Part shown: positions 40,100 to 48,574 of the stretch, in pieces
Layout of the letters: every line of letters begins with the position of its first letter
Numbering within the stretch: position 1 is the first letter of the stretch
Source of the DNA: Bacteroidetes bacterium UBA1935
GTDB taxonomy: Bacteria > Bacteroidota > Bacteroidia > Chitinophagales > Chitinophagaceae
Assembly (NCBI GenBank): GCA_002337045.1
Contig: DDFF01000006.1
Span: forward strand, 1-64,000
Reading direction: 5' to 3'
Length of the DNA: 64,000 nucleotides
The notes under the pieces: model-generated
Database searches by the model: none
What the model was told of the DNA's origin: nothing
What the model saw: the letters and a program-made list of their open reading frames with translations, nothing else
Program-made: the position numbers and the translations under genes

Positions 40100-41959
40100 A
40101 TGCAAAAACACTTGATTATCGGCTTAGGACTGGTGGGCAGCAGCCTTTCTTCCTTTGCACAGCAAGCACTCGACACCGTCATCATTCACGAAAACAGAAT
40201 ACAGGCAAGCTTCGGTAAGCAAAACAGAAACATGCAGGTGATGGACCGCAAGCAGATTGCGACACTGCCTGTAAAATCTACCGCAGAGCTACTTTCCTAT
40301 GTTGCAGGTGCAGACTTTCGCCAGCGTGGTCCTAACGGCACACAGGCAGATATCAGTATCGACGGAAGTACATTCGATCAGGTACTGGTACTGGTAAACG
40401 GCGTAAAGATGAGCGACCCGCAAACAGGCCACCACATGATGAACCTGCCCATTCCTATCTCGGCTATAGAACAGATTGAAGTATTGCGCGGCCCGGCAGC
40501 CATGGTTTATGGGGTTAACGCGCTGGCTGGTGCCATCAACATTGTTACCCGTATACCACAGCAAAACGAAGTAAGCGCACAGGTATATGCAGGCAGCAAT
40601 CTGCAAACAGACACTGCAAGTGGTGATACCTACTACGGTTGGGGCGCACAGGCATCTGCTTCTTTCGCCGGTAAGCAACAAAGTCATATACTTTCTGTAG
40701 CGCACGATGAAGGCAATGGTTACAGATACAATACTGCATACAAAGCAACGCGACTATTTTACCAGAACAGGATAGTGCTGAACAGTAAGAACAGCATCGA
40801 TGCGATGGGTGCTTACATCCACAACGACTTTGGTGCAAACGGATATTATGCCGCACCTGTTGATGCTAATTCTACAGAAACTGTGCAGACTGCAATTGGT
40901 AGCATTGCCTACACACTAAAGCCGAACAACAAGCTGATGATACGCCCGCGTGTTAGCTATCGTTACAATAATGACGACTATATTTTCGTTCGTCAGAATC
41001 CTTCTTTATATCACAACATACACGAAACAAATGTGGCAACGGGCGAAGTGCAGAGCAGCTATACTATGCGCAAAGGCACTGTGGGTATGGGTGTGGAATA
41101 TCGTAACGAAGACATCAACAGTACCAACCTCGGCAAGCGCAATCGTAATAACACAGGCATCTATGCAGAGTACAAGCACTACTTCAACGACAAGCTGAAT
41201 GCAGGGCTGGGTGTGTATGCCAACTACAACAGCGTCTATGGCTGGCAGGCATTCCCCGGCTTGGACGCGGGCTACCGCTTCCTGCCAAAATGGAAAGTAT
41301 TTGCAAATGCAAGCATGGGTCAACGCCTGCCTACTTATACAGACCTTTATTACAAAGGGCCAACTAACATAGGCAACGCAAGCCTGCAACCCGAACATGC
41401 TAAATATGCAGAAGGCGGTTTACAATACAACGGCAGTATCTTGTTTGCAAGGGCTGCTTACTTCTACAAAAACAATACAGACTTTATAGACTGGGTACGT
41501 GCTACAACGCTTGACCCGTGGCAGCCGCAAAACTTTCAGTCTGTAAATACAAACGGCATCAGCGGACAGGTGACATACCAACTGAGCAAGCATCTTGCAT
41601 TGAGCGATAAGTATGTCATCAACCTGCAGGGCAACTATACCTACTTAAGCCCTGTAATTGAAACACCTAACAATGCTATTTCTAAATATGCGACAGAAGC
41701 ATTGCGCCATCAGGCAATAGCATCTGTGCGTAGTATGTTGTGGAACAAATTGCAACTGAATGCAAACGTCCGCTACCTGTACCGCATCAATGCAAACGAC
41801 TATACACTGGTAGATGCACGCGTGGCATACCGCATCAAACAGTTCAACATCTATGCAGATGTAAACAATATACTGGATACCAAATATCGCGAGGCTAGTG
41901 TTATACAACTACCGGGCAGATGGTATACAGTGGGTGTACAATTCAACACTACTTATTAA
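40100..41959 (+). CDS. TonB-dependent outer-membrane receptor
   Basis: A 619-aa outer-membrane transporter. It has a signal peptide (about 1-20, ending SSFAQQ), a plug domain (about 40-155, with TAELLSYVAGADFRQRGPNG and QIEVLRGPAAMVYGVNALAG) and a 22-strand barrel ending in an aromatic-rich last strand (WYTVGVQFNTTY, terminal Tyr). The vitamin B12/siderophore (BtuB/CirA) type fits best, without a SusC carboxypeptidase-like extension. No SusD partner is present, so import of a cofactor or metal chelate is more likely than a glycan. A terminator follows. Confidence 0.93.
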   Translation: MQKHLIIGLGLVGSSLSSFAQQALDTVIIHENRIQASFGKQNRNMQVMDRKQIATLPVKSTAELLSYVAGADFRQRGPNGTQADISIDGSTFDQVLVLVNGVKMSDPQTGHHMMNLPIPISAIEQIEVLRGPAAMVYGVNALAGAINIVTRIPQQNEVSAQVYAGSNLQTDTASGDTYYGWGAQASASFAGKQQSHILSVAHDEGNGYRYNTAYKATRLFYQNRIVLNSKNSIDAMGAYIHNDFGANGYYAAPVDANSTETVQTAIGSIAYTLKPNNKLMIRPRVSYRYNNDDYIFVRQNPSLYHNIHETNVATGEVQSSYTMRKGTVGMGVEYRNEDINSTNLGKRNRNNTGIYAEYKHYFNDKLNAGLGVYANYNSVYGWQAFPGLDAGYRFLPKWKVFANASMGQRLPTYTDLYYKGPTNIGNASLQPEHAKYAEGGLQYNGSILFARAAYFYKNNTDFIDWVRATTLDPWQPQNFQSVNTNGISGQVTYQLSKHLALSDKYVINLQGNYTYLSPVIETPNNAISKYATEALRHQAIASVRSMLWNKLQLNANVRYLYRINANDYTLVDARVAYRIKQFNIYADVNNILDTKYREASVIQLPGRWYTVGVQFNTTY

Positions 41960-41966
41960 TACTTCA

Positions 41967-41993
41967 AAACGTCGGCTATGTGCCGACGTTTTT
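41967..41993 (+). terminator. Rho-independent terminator
   Basis: AAACGTCGGC (41967-41976) pairs with GCCGACGTTT (41982-41991), 5-nt loop, then TTATT. Confidence 0.85.
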
Positions 41994-42087
41994 ATTACAG
42001 ATACTATAATCGCTATAATTAAAACTGATAGTTTCGTAAGCCGAAATATCTCAACTTCAACAAAAATTAATTCTTCAATACAGATAT

Positions 42088-42297
42088 ATGGATAAGCCAT
42101 TTAAGTTTTTAGGATTGGGCGTATTGCTAGCCATCTTTTCATTGTTTGTTCCTGCAATGTTTAGCGAAGCGGTAAGCACAGAACTATCAAGAGGCGCAAT
42201 TTTGGTATTGTATGCAGCAGGCGTGCTGACACTTACCGTAAGTATATTGCTGAACACACAAAGACTGAAACCTGCAAGGGCTCTGAAAAACAAATAG
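42088..42297 (+). CDS. Small two-helix membrane protein
   Basis: A 69-aa protein with two membrane helices, FLGLGVLLAIFSLFVPAMFS and GAILVLYAAGVLTLTVSILL, and a basic C-terminus (LKPARALKNK). No family is named. The VPAMF end of helix one is shared with the 72-aa protein at 27011-27229. It lies directly before the -7 box of the YHS lipoprotein gene. Confidence 0.6.
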   Translation: MDKPFKFLGLGVLLAIFSLFVPAMFSEAVSTELSRGAILVLYAAGVLTLTVSILLNTQRLKPARALKNK

Positions 42298-42305
42298 TAC
42301 CTTTG
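42298..42305 (+). promoter_or_regulatory. YHS lipoprotein promoter -7 box
   Basis: TACCTTTG is an exact TAnnTTTG match that starts at the first base after the preceding stop codon, 15 nt before ATG 42321. Confidence 0.5.
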
Positions 42306-42320
42306 CAAAAATTCTTTAAG

Positions 42321-42602
42321 ATGAAACGTTTTGCTTCTGTTATAATAGCAGGTATGATGCTGGCATCTTGCGGCAATGCACCGGAAGGTATCACTACAAT
42401 AGAGATGCCGAAAGAACAACCGGCAGCAGGTGCCGAAGCGGCTGCGCCCACAGGCCCTATGGACCCTGTATGCGAAATGCCTAAAGACAGCACATGGACA
42501 GAGTATTCTGTACACAACGGCGATACTACATGGTTCTGCAGCGATGTTTGTAAAGGTGTGTTTGACAAGAACCCTGAGAAATATGTTGCAAAAGCACAGT
42601 AA
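42321..42602 (+). CDS. YHS-domain lipoprotein
   Basis: A 93-aa lipoprotein. The lipobox LASC (Cys 17) follows a short signal (MKRFASVIIAGMM). After an Ala/Pro/Glu-rich linker comes a YHS-type metal-binding domain: DPVCEMPKD, then TTWFCSDVCKGVFDKNPEKY, with two Cys in CSDVC. YHS domains bind copper or other metals beside transporters and chaperones. It would face the periplasm. Start ATG 42321 gives the proper lipoprotein signal. A very strong terminator follows immediately. Confidence 0.85.
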   Translation: MKRFASVIIAGMMLASCGNAPEGITTIEMPKEQPAAGAEAAAPTGPMDPVCEMPKDSTWTEYSVHNGDTTWFCSDVCKGVFDKNPEKYVAKAQ

Positions 42603-42637
42603 TAAGTAAAGAGAGGCCAATGCCTCTCTTTACTTAT
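42602..42637. terminator. Long bidirectional hairpin terminator
   Basis: AAGTAAAGAGAGGC (42604-42617) pairs with GCCTCTCTTTACTT (42622-42635), CAAT loop; the pairing extends by two more base pairs outward. Confidence 0.75.
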
Positions 42638-42703
42638 ATGTATATAGGGTATGCCAGCGGCATTTACGCTAACTTTACCCCGTTTTTAAAATCATTCCTA
42701 TTT

Positions 42704-43222
42704 ATGTTAAAGGAAAGACATCCGCAGGATACACACGTTATCATGTCGGAACTGGTACTGCCAAATGATACCAATACACTGGGCAACCTGATGGGTGGCC
42801 GCCTGATGCACTGGATGGATATTGCCGCTGCCATTGCAGCACAAAAGCATTGCAACTGTCCGGTGGTTACAGCATCGGTAGATAATGTATCTTTCAACAA
42901 CCCGATAAAGCTGGGCAACCTGCTGACGATTGAAGCCAAACTGACCCGCGCCTTCAACACATCGATGGAAGTATACCTGAAAGTATGGGGCGAAGACCTT
43001 GCGGCGCAGTACAAGTATCTGACCAACGAGGCCTACCTTACCTTCGTAGCACTGGACCCGAACGGGCGCCCGCGCAAAGTACCTGAGATACTGCCGCAAA
43101 CAGAAGATGAACAAAAAATGTATGACGGTGCGCTGCGCCGCCGCCAACTACGCCTTGTACTGGGTGGCAGGATGAAAGCACAGGATGCTGATGAGCTGCG
43201 TGCTTTATTTATTAAAGACTAA
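42704..43222 (+). CDS. Acyl-CoA thioesterase (hotdog fold)
   Basis: A 172-aa hotdog-fold thioesterase of the YciA/ACOT type. It contains VLPNDTNTLGNLMGGRLMHW (Asn/Gly and the active-site region), then the conserved ASVDNVSFNNPIKLGN (Asp in the DxxxF motif) and the strand AYLTFVALDPNGRPRKVP. It hydrolyses acyl-CoAs to free acid and CoA. I chose ATG 42704; an earlier in-frame start would begin inside the terminator hairpin. A TAACTTTA box lies at 42670-42677. The M16-like gene begins 9 bp after the stop. Confidence 0.88.
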   Translation: MLKERHPQDTHVIMSELVLPNDTNTLGNLMGGRLMHWMDIAAAIAAQKHCNCPVVTASVDNVSFNNPIKLGNLLTIEAKLTRAFNTSMEVYLKVWGEDLAAQYKYLTNEAYLTFVALDPNGRPRKVPEILPQTEDEQKMYDGALRRRQLRLVLGGRMKAQDADELRALFIKD

Positions 43223-43231
43223 TTACTGAAG

Positions 43232-44515
43232 ATGACTTTAGACAGAACAACACCACCTGCCATACACGATGCTGTAGAATTTGATTATGTATTGCCTGCC
43301 ATCAACGAAGAGAAGCTGAGCAATGGCATACCTTTCTATTGGCTGAATGCAGGTGTGCAGGATGTGGTAGAGATAAGCTGGGTATTCCCCGCGGGTATAT
43401 GGTACGAAGAGAAACAGGCTACATCGCAAGCGGTAGCGGGGCTGTTGAAAAACGGCACAAGCAAACGCACATCGCAACAGATAAATGAAGCACTGGAGTT
43501 TTACGGTGCCAGCTTGAAGATAGGCCCCGGCAATGACCACAGCACGGTTACACTGCACACACTTACCAAGCATGTACCCAACCTGCTGCCTATTGTGTAC
43601 GAGATACTGACTGATGCCATCTTTCCGCAAACGGAACTGGATATATACAAACAAAACAGCCTGCAACGCCTGATGGTAAGCCTGCGTCATTGCGACTTTG
43701 TGGCCAACCAACGCATAGATGCAGCACTGTTTGGAGACACACATCCATACGGACGATTTACCAAGAAGGAAACCATTGAAGGGCTGACACGTGAAGACCT
43801 TTTGGCGTTTTACAAAAAGCACTTCGACCTGGGTGGTGTGCGCATTTTTATGGCAGGTAAGTTTGGTAATGATGTGCTAAAGAATGTAGATGATGTATTT
43901 GGCAAAATAGCCGTTACGGTTACTAACCACGATGTTAAGACATACGACATCATACAGTCTGCAGAAAAGAAACAACACATAACCAACGATGCAGATGGTG
44001 TGCAGGGTGCTATACGCATAGGACGTTTGTTCCCCAATCGTCACCACGAAGACTTTGCACCGATGGTAGTGCTAAACACACTATTTGGTGGTTACTTTGG
44101 CTCGAGGCTGATGAGTAATATACGCGAAGAGAAAGGCTATACCTATGGTATATACAGCGGGCTCTCTTCTTACACACACAGGGGCGAAATAACCATACAG
44201 ACAGAAGTAGGCCGCGATGTGATAGAGCCTGCCATCAAAGAGATATATCATGAGATGAATGTGATATGCAATGAGTTGGCAGATGATGAAGAACTGCTAC
44301 TTGTGAAAAACTATCTGTTGGGCAATCTGCTGGGCGACCTTGATGGCCCGTTCAGTATACTGCAACGCTGGCGCACGCTGATACTGAATGGTATGACGAT
44401 AGAAAACTTCAACCGCAATATCCGCATCTACAAAAGCATTACTGCACAGGAATTGCAGACGTTGGCACAAAAATATTTTGACGCAAAAGACTACCACGAA
44501 ATAGTGGTGATATAA
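43232..44515 (+). CDS. M16-family peptidase-like protein without zinc motif
   Basis: A 427-aa protein with the two-domain M16 (insulinase/processing peptidase) fold. N-terminal half: SNGIPFYWLNAG, FPAGIWYEEKQATS. C-terminal half: PYGRFTKKETIEGLTREDL, VLNTLFGGYFGSRLMSNIREEKGYTYGIYS. In place of the zinc site HxxEH there is no such motif, so it is likely the non-catalytic partner seen in paired M16 proteins of Bacteroidota. No catalytic partner gene is adjacent. No signal peptide is evident. It may be co-transcribed with the thioesterase. A terminator follows. Confidence 0.88.
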   Translation: MTLDRTTPPAIHDAVEFDYVLPAINEEKLSNGIPFYWLNAGVQDVVEISWVFPAGIWYEEKQATSQAVAGLLKNGTSKRTSQQINEALEFYGASLKIGPGNDHSTVTLHTLTKHVPNLLPIVYEILTDAIFPQTELDIYKQNSLQRLMVSLRHCDFVANQRIDAALFGDTHPYGRFTKKETIEGLTREDLLAFYKKHFDLGGVRIFMAGKFGNDVLKNVDDVFGKIAVTVTNHDVKTYDIIQSAEKKQHITNDADGVQGAIRIGRLFPNRHHEDFAPMVVLNTLFGGYFGSRLMSNIREEKGYTYGIYSGLSSYTHRGEITIQTEVGRDVIEPAIKEIYHEMNVICNELADDEELLLVKNYLLGNLLGDLDGPFSILQRWRTLILNGMTIENFNRNIRIYKSITAQELQTLAQKYFDAKDYHEIVVI

Positions 44516-44522
44516 AAAAGAT

Positions 44523-44546
44523 AAAGGGCTGCACTTGCAGCCCTTT
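44523..44546. terminator. Bidirectional terminator
   Basis: AAAGGGCTGC (44523-44532) pairs with GCAGCCCTTT (44537-44546), 4-nt loop. It lies between the convergent M16-like and CoA-transferase genes and serves both. Confidence 0.8.
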
Positions 44547-44562
44547 TGTTTATACCTGATTT

Positions 44563-45840
44563 TTATTTTTTGAACCTTTCGTAGAACGCTTTTTCCAATT
44601 TCTCTCTGTGGTTGGGGTGTGCTATGCTGATGAGCAGCTTGGCGCGTTGCTCCATATTTTTGCCATAGAGATTTACAGTACCATATTCTGTAACAACATA
44701 GTGTACATGCCCACGTGTTGTTACCACACCTGCACCTGCCTTCAGGAAAGGGGTGATGCGCGATATACCCTTACTTGTAACTGATGGCAACGCAATGATA
44801 GGCTTACCACCATCGGAGAGGGAAGCACCACGCATGAAATCCATTTGCCCACCGATGCCTGAATATTGATACGTACCTATGGAGTCGGCACATACCTGCC
44901 CCGTCAGGTCTATTTCCAATGCACTGTTGATGGCTGCTACTTTAGGGTTCTTGCGGATGACGGCAGTATCGTTTACAAATGCAACATCCATAAACACCAC
45001 ATTGGGGTTATCATTCACAAAGTCGTAGACTTTGCGTGTACCCATAGTGAATGTGGTTACGATATTGCCGCGCCTTACTTTTTTATGCTCGTTGGTGATG
45101 ATGCCTTTTTCTATCAATGGTATCAACCCGTCTGAAAACATTTCTGTATGCACGCCCAACTCTTTGTGGTTGGTGAGCGATTGCAGCACCGCATCGGGAA
45201 TAGTACCGATACCCATTTGCAACGTAGCACCATCTTCTATGAGCGCTGCTACGTTTCTGCCTATCTGCAATGATACCTCATCTACCTTGCTGCCATAGTC
45301 AACCTCGGGCAGCGGCGATTCATCCCAAATAGCTGCGGTGAATTTTGAGATGTGTATATGCCCCTCGCCATGTGTGCGAGGCATATTGGGGTTTACCTGC
45401 GCAATGATTTTTTTGGCTGTTTTGGTTGCGGTTAGTGCGGCATCAACAGATGTGCCCAGTGTGCAATAGCCGTGGCTATCGGGCGGCGATACGTGTATCA
45501 GTGCCACATCTATGGGCAATACACCCGATTTAAAAAGACGGGGTATCTCGCTCAGGAAAACAGGCACATAATCGCCAAAGGGACTGTTTACCCAATCGCG
45601 CACGTTGGCCGATACGAATAGTGAGTTGAGGTAGAAGCTATCACTGACGCCGGGGCGCTGCCAATGGATATCGCCAAAGGTGCTGATGGCTACCAGCTCA
45701 ACTCCCTTCAGCTCTCCTGCCCTTGCCAGCATGGCATTGACGAGTGTGAGTGGTGTAGCGGCGCTGCCATGTATAAAAACCCTGCTGTTACTTTGTATGT
45801 GTTTTACTGCATAGTCTGCAGTGGTGTAGTGTAAGTGCAT
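44563..45840 (-). CDS. Acetyl-CoA hydrolase/CoA-transferase family protein
   Basis: A 425-aa family I-type CoA-transferase of the acetyl-CoA hydrolase/4-hydroxybutyrate CoA-transferase group. Visible are VFIHGSAATPLTLVNAML, the HVSPPDSHGYCTLG segment, and the catalytic region with GIGTIPDAVLQ and HTEMFSDG. The Glu-type segment EYGTVNLYGKN lies near the end. It moves CoA between acetyl-CoA and a carboxylate (acetate, butyrate or similar). Start ATG 45840 is chosen because the -7 box TACTTTTG lies 7 nt upstream. Monocistronic. Confidence 0.88.
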   Translation of the reverse strand: MHLHYTTADYAVKHIQSNSRVFIHGSAATPLTLVNAMLARAGELKGVELVAISTFGDIHWQRPGVSDSFYLNSLFVSANVRDWVNSPFGDYVPVFLSEIPRLFKSGVLPIDVALIHVSPPDSHGYCTLGTSVDAALTATKTAKKIIAQVNPNMPRTHGEGHIHISKFTAAIWDESPLPEVDYGSKVDEVSLQIGRNVAALIEDGATLQMGIGTIPDAVLQSLTNHKELGVHTEMFSDGLIPLIEKGIITNEHKKVRRGNIVTTFTMGTRKVYDFVNDNPNVVFMDVAFVNDTAVIRKNPKVAAINSALEIDLTGQVCADSIGTYQYSGIGGQMDFMRGASLSDGGKPIIALPSVTSKGISRITPFLKAGAGVVTTRGHVHYVVTEYGTVNLYGKNMEQRAKLLISIAHPNHREKLEKAFYERFKK

Positions 45841-45847
45841 AAGAACA

Positions 45848-45855
45848 CAAAAGTA
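45848..45855 (-). promoter_or_regulatory. CoA-transferase promoter -7 box, near-leaderless spacing
   Basis: The minus strand reads TACTTTTG, an exact TAnnTTTG match, 7 nt before the ATG at 45840. Confidence 0.55.
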
Positions 45856-46018
45856 GGACAAGCCCATATAGTGCAGACTGATTATTATCAGCTTTGTCTA
45901 TGACGTATTTGGTTACATATTCTGCAATAGTGCGAACTTTACAAAACATTAACTGTTTACCAGAAAACCACGAGTGTGCATGTATCGTTAATATACAGGA
46001 ATTAACACATCAATTACT

Positions 46019-46543
46019 ATGCGATATTTACATCTGATACTGACATTTTGCACACTGTTGCTGGGCAGTAGTTGCACCAACGCACAAAAAAACAATGCTA
46101 TGAGCGAAGAACATAAAAACAATCCTTACTACTCCCGCACAGCTACCAACAAGCTGAATGTGAGTAATGCCGAATGGAAAAAAATATTGCCGAAAGAAGT
46201 ATATGCCATAGGCCGCGAAGCGGAAACTGAATGGGCTTTTACAGGCAAGTACTGGAATACTGATTCTAAAGGCACTTATTACTGTGCAGTATGTGGCAAT
46301 CCGCTGTTCCGTTCAGACAATAAATTTGCGAGCAGCTGCGGATGGCCAAGTTTCTACGAATCGTTGGGAGATAAGAGTGTGACTTACAAAGAAGATAATT
46401 CTCACGGCATGGTACGCACAGAGGTAAACTGCTGGCGTTGCGACTCTCACCTGGGGCATATCTTTGATGACGGTCCGGCACCAACGTACAAGCGTTTCTG
46501 TATGAACTCTGCCGTGCTGGATTTTGAACCGGATACGAAGTAA
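46019..46543 (+). CDS. msrB: Peptide-methionine (R)-S-oxide reductase, lipoprotein form
   Basis: MsrB reduces methionine-R-sulfoxide in proteins. The 174-aa protein begins with a lipoprotein signal (LLGSSC, Cys about 19), so it should act in the periplasm. The MsrB domain follows with zinc pairs CAVC and CWRC, the SSCGWPSF motif and the catalytic Cys in RFCMNSAVL (about 162). Length and motifs are complete. It ends 23 bp before a terminator and then nth. Confidence 0.95.
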   Translation: MRYLHLILTFCTLLLGSSCTNAQKNNAMSEEHKNNPYYSRTATNKLNVSNAEWKKILPKEVYAIGREAETEWAFTGKYWNTDSKGTYYCAVCGNPLFRSDNKFASSCGWPSFYESLGDKSVTYKEDNSHGMVRTEVNCWRCDSHLGHIFDDGPAPTYKRFCMNSAVLDFEPDTK

Positions 46544-46565
46544 AAAAGCAAAAAAGTGCAAGTAA

Positions 46566-46594
46566 AAACCGTTTGTCTTATTGACAGACGGTTT
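46566..46594 (+). terminator. Rho-independent terminator
   Basis: AAACCGTTTGTC pairs with GACAGACGGTTT (one G-T), 5-nt loop, then CTTATTTTT. It separates msrB from nth. Confidence 0.75.
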
Positions 46595-46621
46595 CTTATT
46601 TTTACCGCAGATAGCATCGCA

Positions 46622-47284
46622 ATGACTAAAAAAGAACGGTACGCTTTTATCATAGACTGGTTTAAGCAGAATATGCCCGAAGCAGAAACGGAGCTTCATT
46701 ATGAAAATCCGTATCAGCTGTTGGTGGCTGTTATCCTTTCTGCACAGTGTACCGATAAGCGGGTGAATATTGTAACGCCTCCTTTGTTCAATGCATTCCC
46801 CACACCCGAAGCACTTGCGCAGGCAAGTTTTGAAGAAATAGAACCTTTCATCCGCAGTGTCACCTTTGCCAACAACAAAACAAAGCACCTGATGGGTATG
46901 GCAAAGATGCTGGTAGAAAATTTTGGTGGCGAAGTACCCGATACGGTAGATGAATTGGTGAAGCTACCAGGTGTAGGCAGAAAGACGGCAAATGTCATTA
47001 CATCCGTAATATACGAGCAGCCCAATATGGCGGTAGATACGCATGTGTTCCGCGTATCGGCAAGGATAGGGCTTACTACCAATGCAAAGAATGTACTACA
47101 GAGCGAAAAACAACTGGTAGCCAACATACCGCAGGAGCTGATACACAAAGCACACCACTGGCTGATATTGCATGGCCGCTACACATGCGTAGCCCGCAGG
47201 CCAAAATGTGAACGCTGCGGGCTGACGAGTATTTGTAAGTATTATAAAAGCGATATGCAGTATATCGTAGAACAAAAAGATTAG
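46622..47284 (+). CDS. nth: Endonuclease III
   Basis: Nth removes oxidised pyrimidines and nicks AP sites. The 220-aa protein shows the helix-hairpin-helix with catalytic Lys (KLPGVGRKTANVI, about 115), the catalytic Asp in AVDTHVFRV (about 139) and the C-terminal 4Fe-4S cluster C-x6-C-x2-C-x5-C (CVARRPKCERCGLTSIC). Start ATG 46622 is preferred, since the earlier in-frame start lies inside the terminator hairpin. The 3' end overlaps the convergent thioredoxin-like gene by 4 bp. Confidence 0.96.
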   Translation: MTKKERYAFIIDWFKQNMPEAETELHYENPYQLLVAVILSAQCTDKRVNIVTPPLFNAFPTPEALAQASFEEIEPFIRSVTFANNKTKHLMGMAKMLVENFGGEVPDTVDELVKLPGVGRKTANVITSVIYEQPNMAVDTHVFRVSARIGLTTNAKNVLQSEKQLVANIPQELIHKAHHWLILHGRYTCVARRPKCERCGLTSICKYYKSDMQYIVEQKD

Positions 47285-47871
47285 TGAGCGCCAGGTGCCA
47301 TCGGAGTTAATATCTCTTTCCAAACAGGCACAAAGGTTTTGCCATATTCTTCGTATTTGGTTGTTTTATAAGTATCCTCAGCTATGTACTTCAAAATTGG
47401 CTCTATCTGTGGTACAGCTAAATAACCCGGAATAGCAGATGGATTTTGGAAGTTTTCCGTCATTACGATGCTGGTAGGGTAAGACATTTGCCCGTTCATC
47501 AGCTGCACAGCCAATCCGTTTGCCTTATATTCGGGCATAAAACCCCACTTTTTACCAGCAAAAGAAAAGCTGTCTGTACGCTCTGCATTGAATTTGATGG
47601 CATAGTACTTTGTATTCATGTACTTGATAACCTCGGGGTGTGAAAAGGTTTTTTTGTCTAACACTTTGCACCATCCGCACCAGTCTGTATAAACATCAAT
47701 CCATACTTTGCGTGGTTCTTTCTGCATGCGCTTTTCTGCCTCTTCAAAAGATATCCACTCTATCTCTTTATCATTAACAGTTTTCTTCTCTTCTTTTTTG
47801 TTTTTATCGGCTGCCGATACCACATTTCCAACCGTCATCAGCGCGATAAATAATAACAATACACGTTTCAT
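47281..47871 (-). CDS. Secreted thioredoxin-like protein
   Basis: A 196-aa protein with a signal peptide (MKRVLLLFIALMTVGNVVSA), a charged linker and a thioredoxin fold with active site DWCGWCK (about 68-74). The usual cis-Pro lies in MSYPTSIV. It resembles DUF255/thiol:disulfide interchange-type proteins in the periplasm. ATG 47871 gives the signal peptide; longer in-frame starts would lie in the ubiX promoter region. A near-consensus -7 box (TAGCTTTC on the minus strand, 47887-47894) lies 15 nt upstream. Confidence 0.88.
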   Translation of the reverse strand: MKRVLLLFIALMTVGNVVSAADKNKKEEKKTVNDKEIEWISFEEAEKRMQKEPRKVWIDVYTDWCGWCKVLDKKTFSHPEVIKYMNTKYYAIKFNAERTDSFSFAGKKWGFMPEYKANGLAVQLMNGQMSYPTSIVMTENFQNPSAIPGYLAVPQIEPILKYIAEDTYKTTKYEEYGKTFVPVWKEILTPMAPGAH

Positions 47872-47957
47872 TACATGGTATTTTAAGAAAGCTAATTTAC
47901 GACATATTCTAGGTAGCTTTGTTAACATCTTGTGATAATTATATATAAAGACATTAT

Positions 47958-48512
47958 ATGAAAATAGCGGTGGCGATAACGGGTGCAAGCGGTTCGATAT
48001 ATACGAAAGTATTACTGGATAGCCTTGTGAAACTGCAACAGCAAGTTAAAGAAATAGGCGTGGTATGGAGCGATAATGCGCGCACCGTATGGCAACACGA
48101 ACTGGGCAATGAGGACTATAAGAACTATCCTTTCAAAATATGGGATAAGAACGACTTTATGGCACCCATCGCTTCGGGGAGTGCCGGATATGATGTACTT
48201 ATCATTTGCCCGTGCAGTATGGGTACCGCAGGGCGCATAGCAGGCGGCATCAGCAACGACCTGATAACGCGCGCTGCAGATGTGATGCTGAAAGAACGCA
48301 GAAAGCTGATATGTGTGGTGAGAGAAACACCCTACAACCTGGTACACCTGCGCAATATGACAACCATAACAGAAGCGGGCGGTATCATCTGCCCTGCAAC
48401 ACCATCCTTCTACAGTAAGCCACAAACGCTGGAAGAGATGGCCTATACCGTAGTACACCGTGTGCTGCAACTGGCAGGTATTGATGCAGACGGGTATCGC
48501 TGGGGTAGTTAG
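47958..48512 (+). CDS. ubiX: Flavin prenyltransferase UbiX
   Basis: UbiX makes prenylated FMN, the cofactor of UbiD-type decarboxylases. The 184-aa protein begins MKIAVAITGASGSIYTKVLL (FMN phosphate site) and has the ICPCSMGTAGRIAGGISNDL segment, RKLICVVRETPYNLVHLRNM and PATPSFYSKPQT (dimethylallyl-phosphate site). Length is standard. No ubiD gene is adjacent. It is divergent from the thioredoxin-like gene. Confidence 0.95.
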   Translation: MKIAVAITGASGSIYTKVLLDSLVKLQQQVKEIGVVWSDNARTVWQHELGNEDYKNYPFKIWDKNDFMAPIASGSAGYDVLIICPCSMGTAGRIAGGISNDLITRAADVMLKERRKLICVVRETPYNLVHLRNMTTITEAGGIICPATPSFYSKPQTLEEMAYTVVHRVLQLAGIDADGYRWGS

Positions 48513-48574
48513 TTAGTTCGTTGATTTGTTGAATAGTTGATTAGTTATATGTTATTTTAAGTAACGATGTTTTG

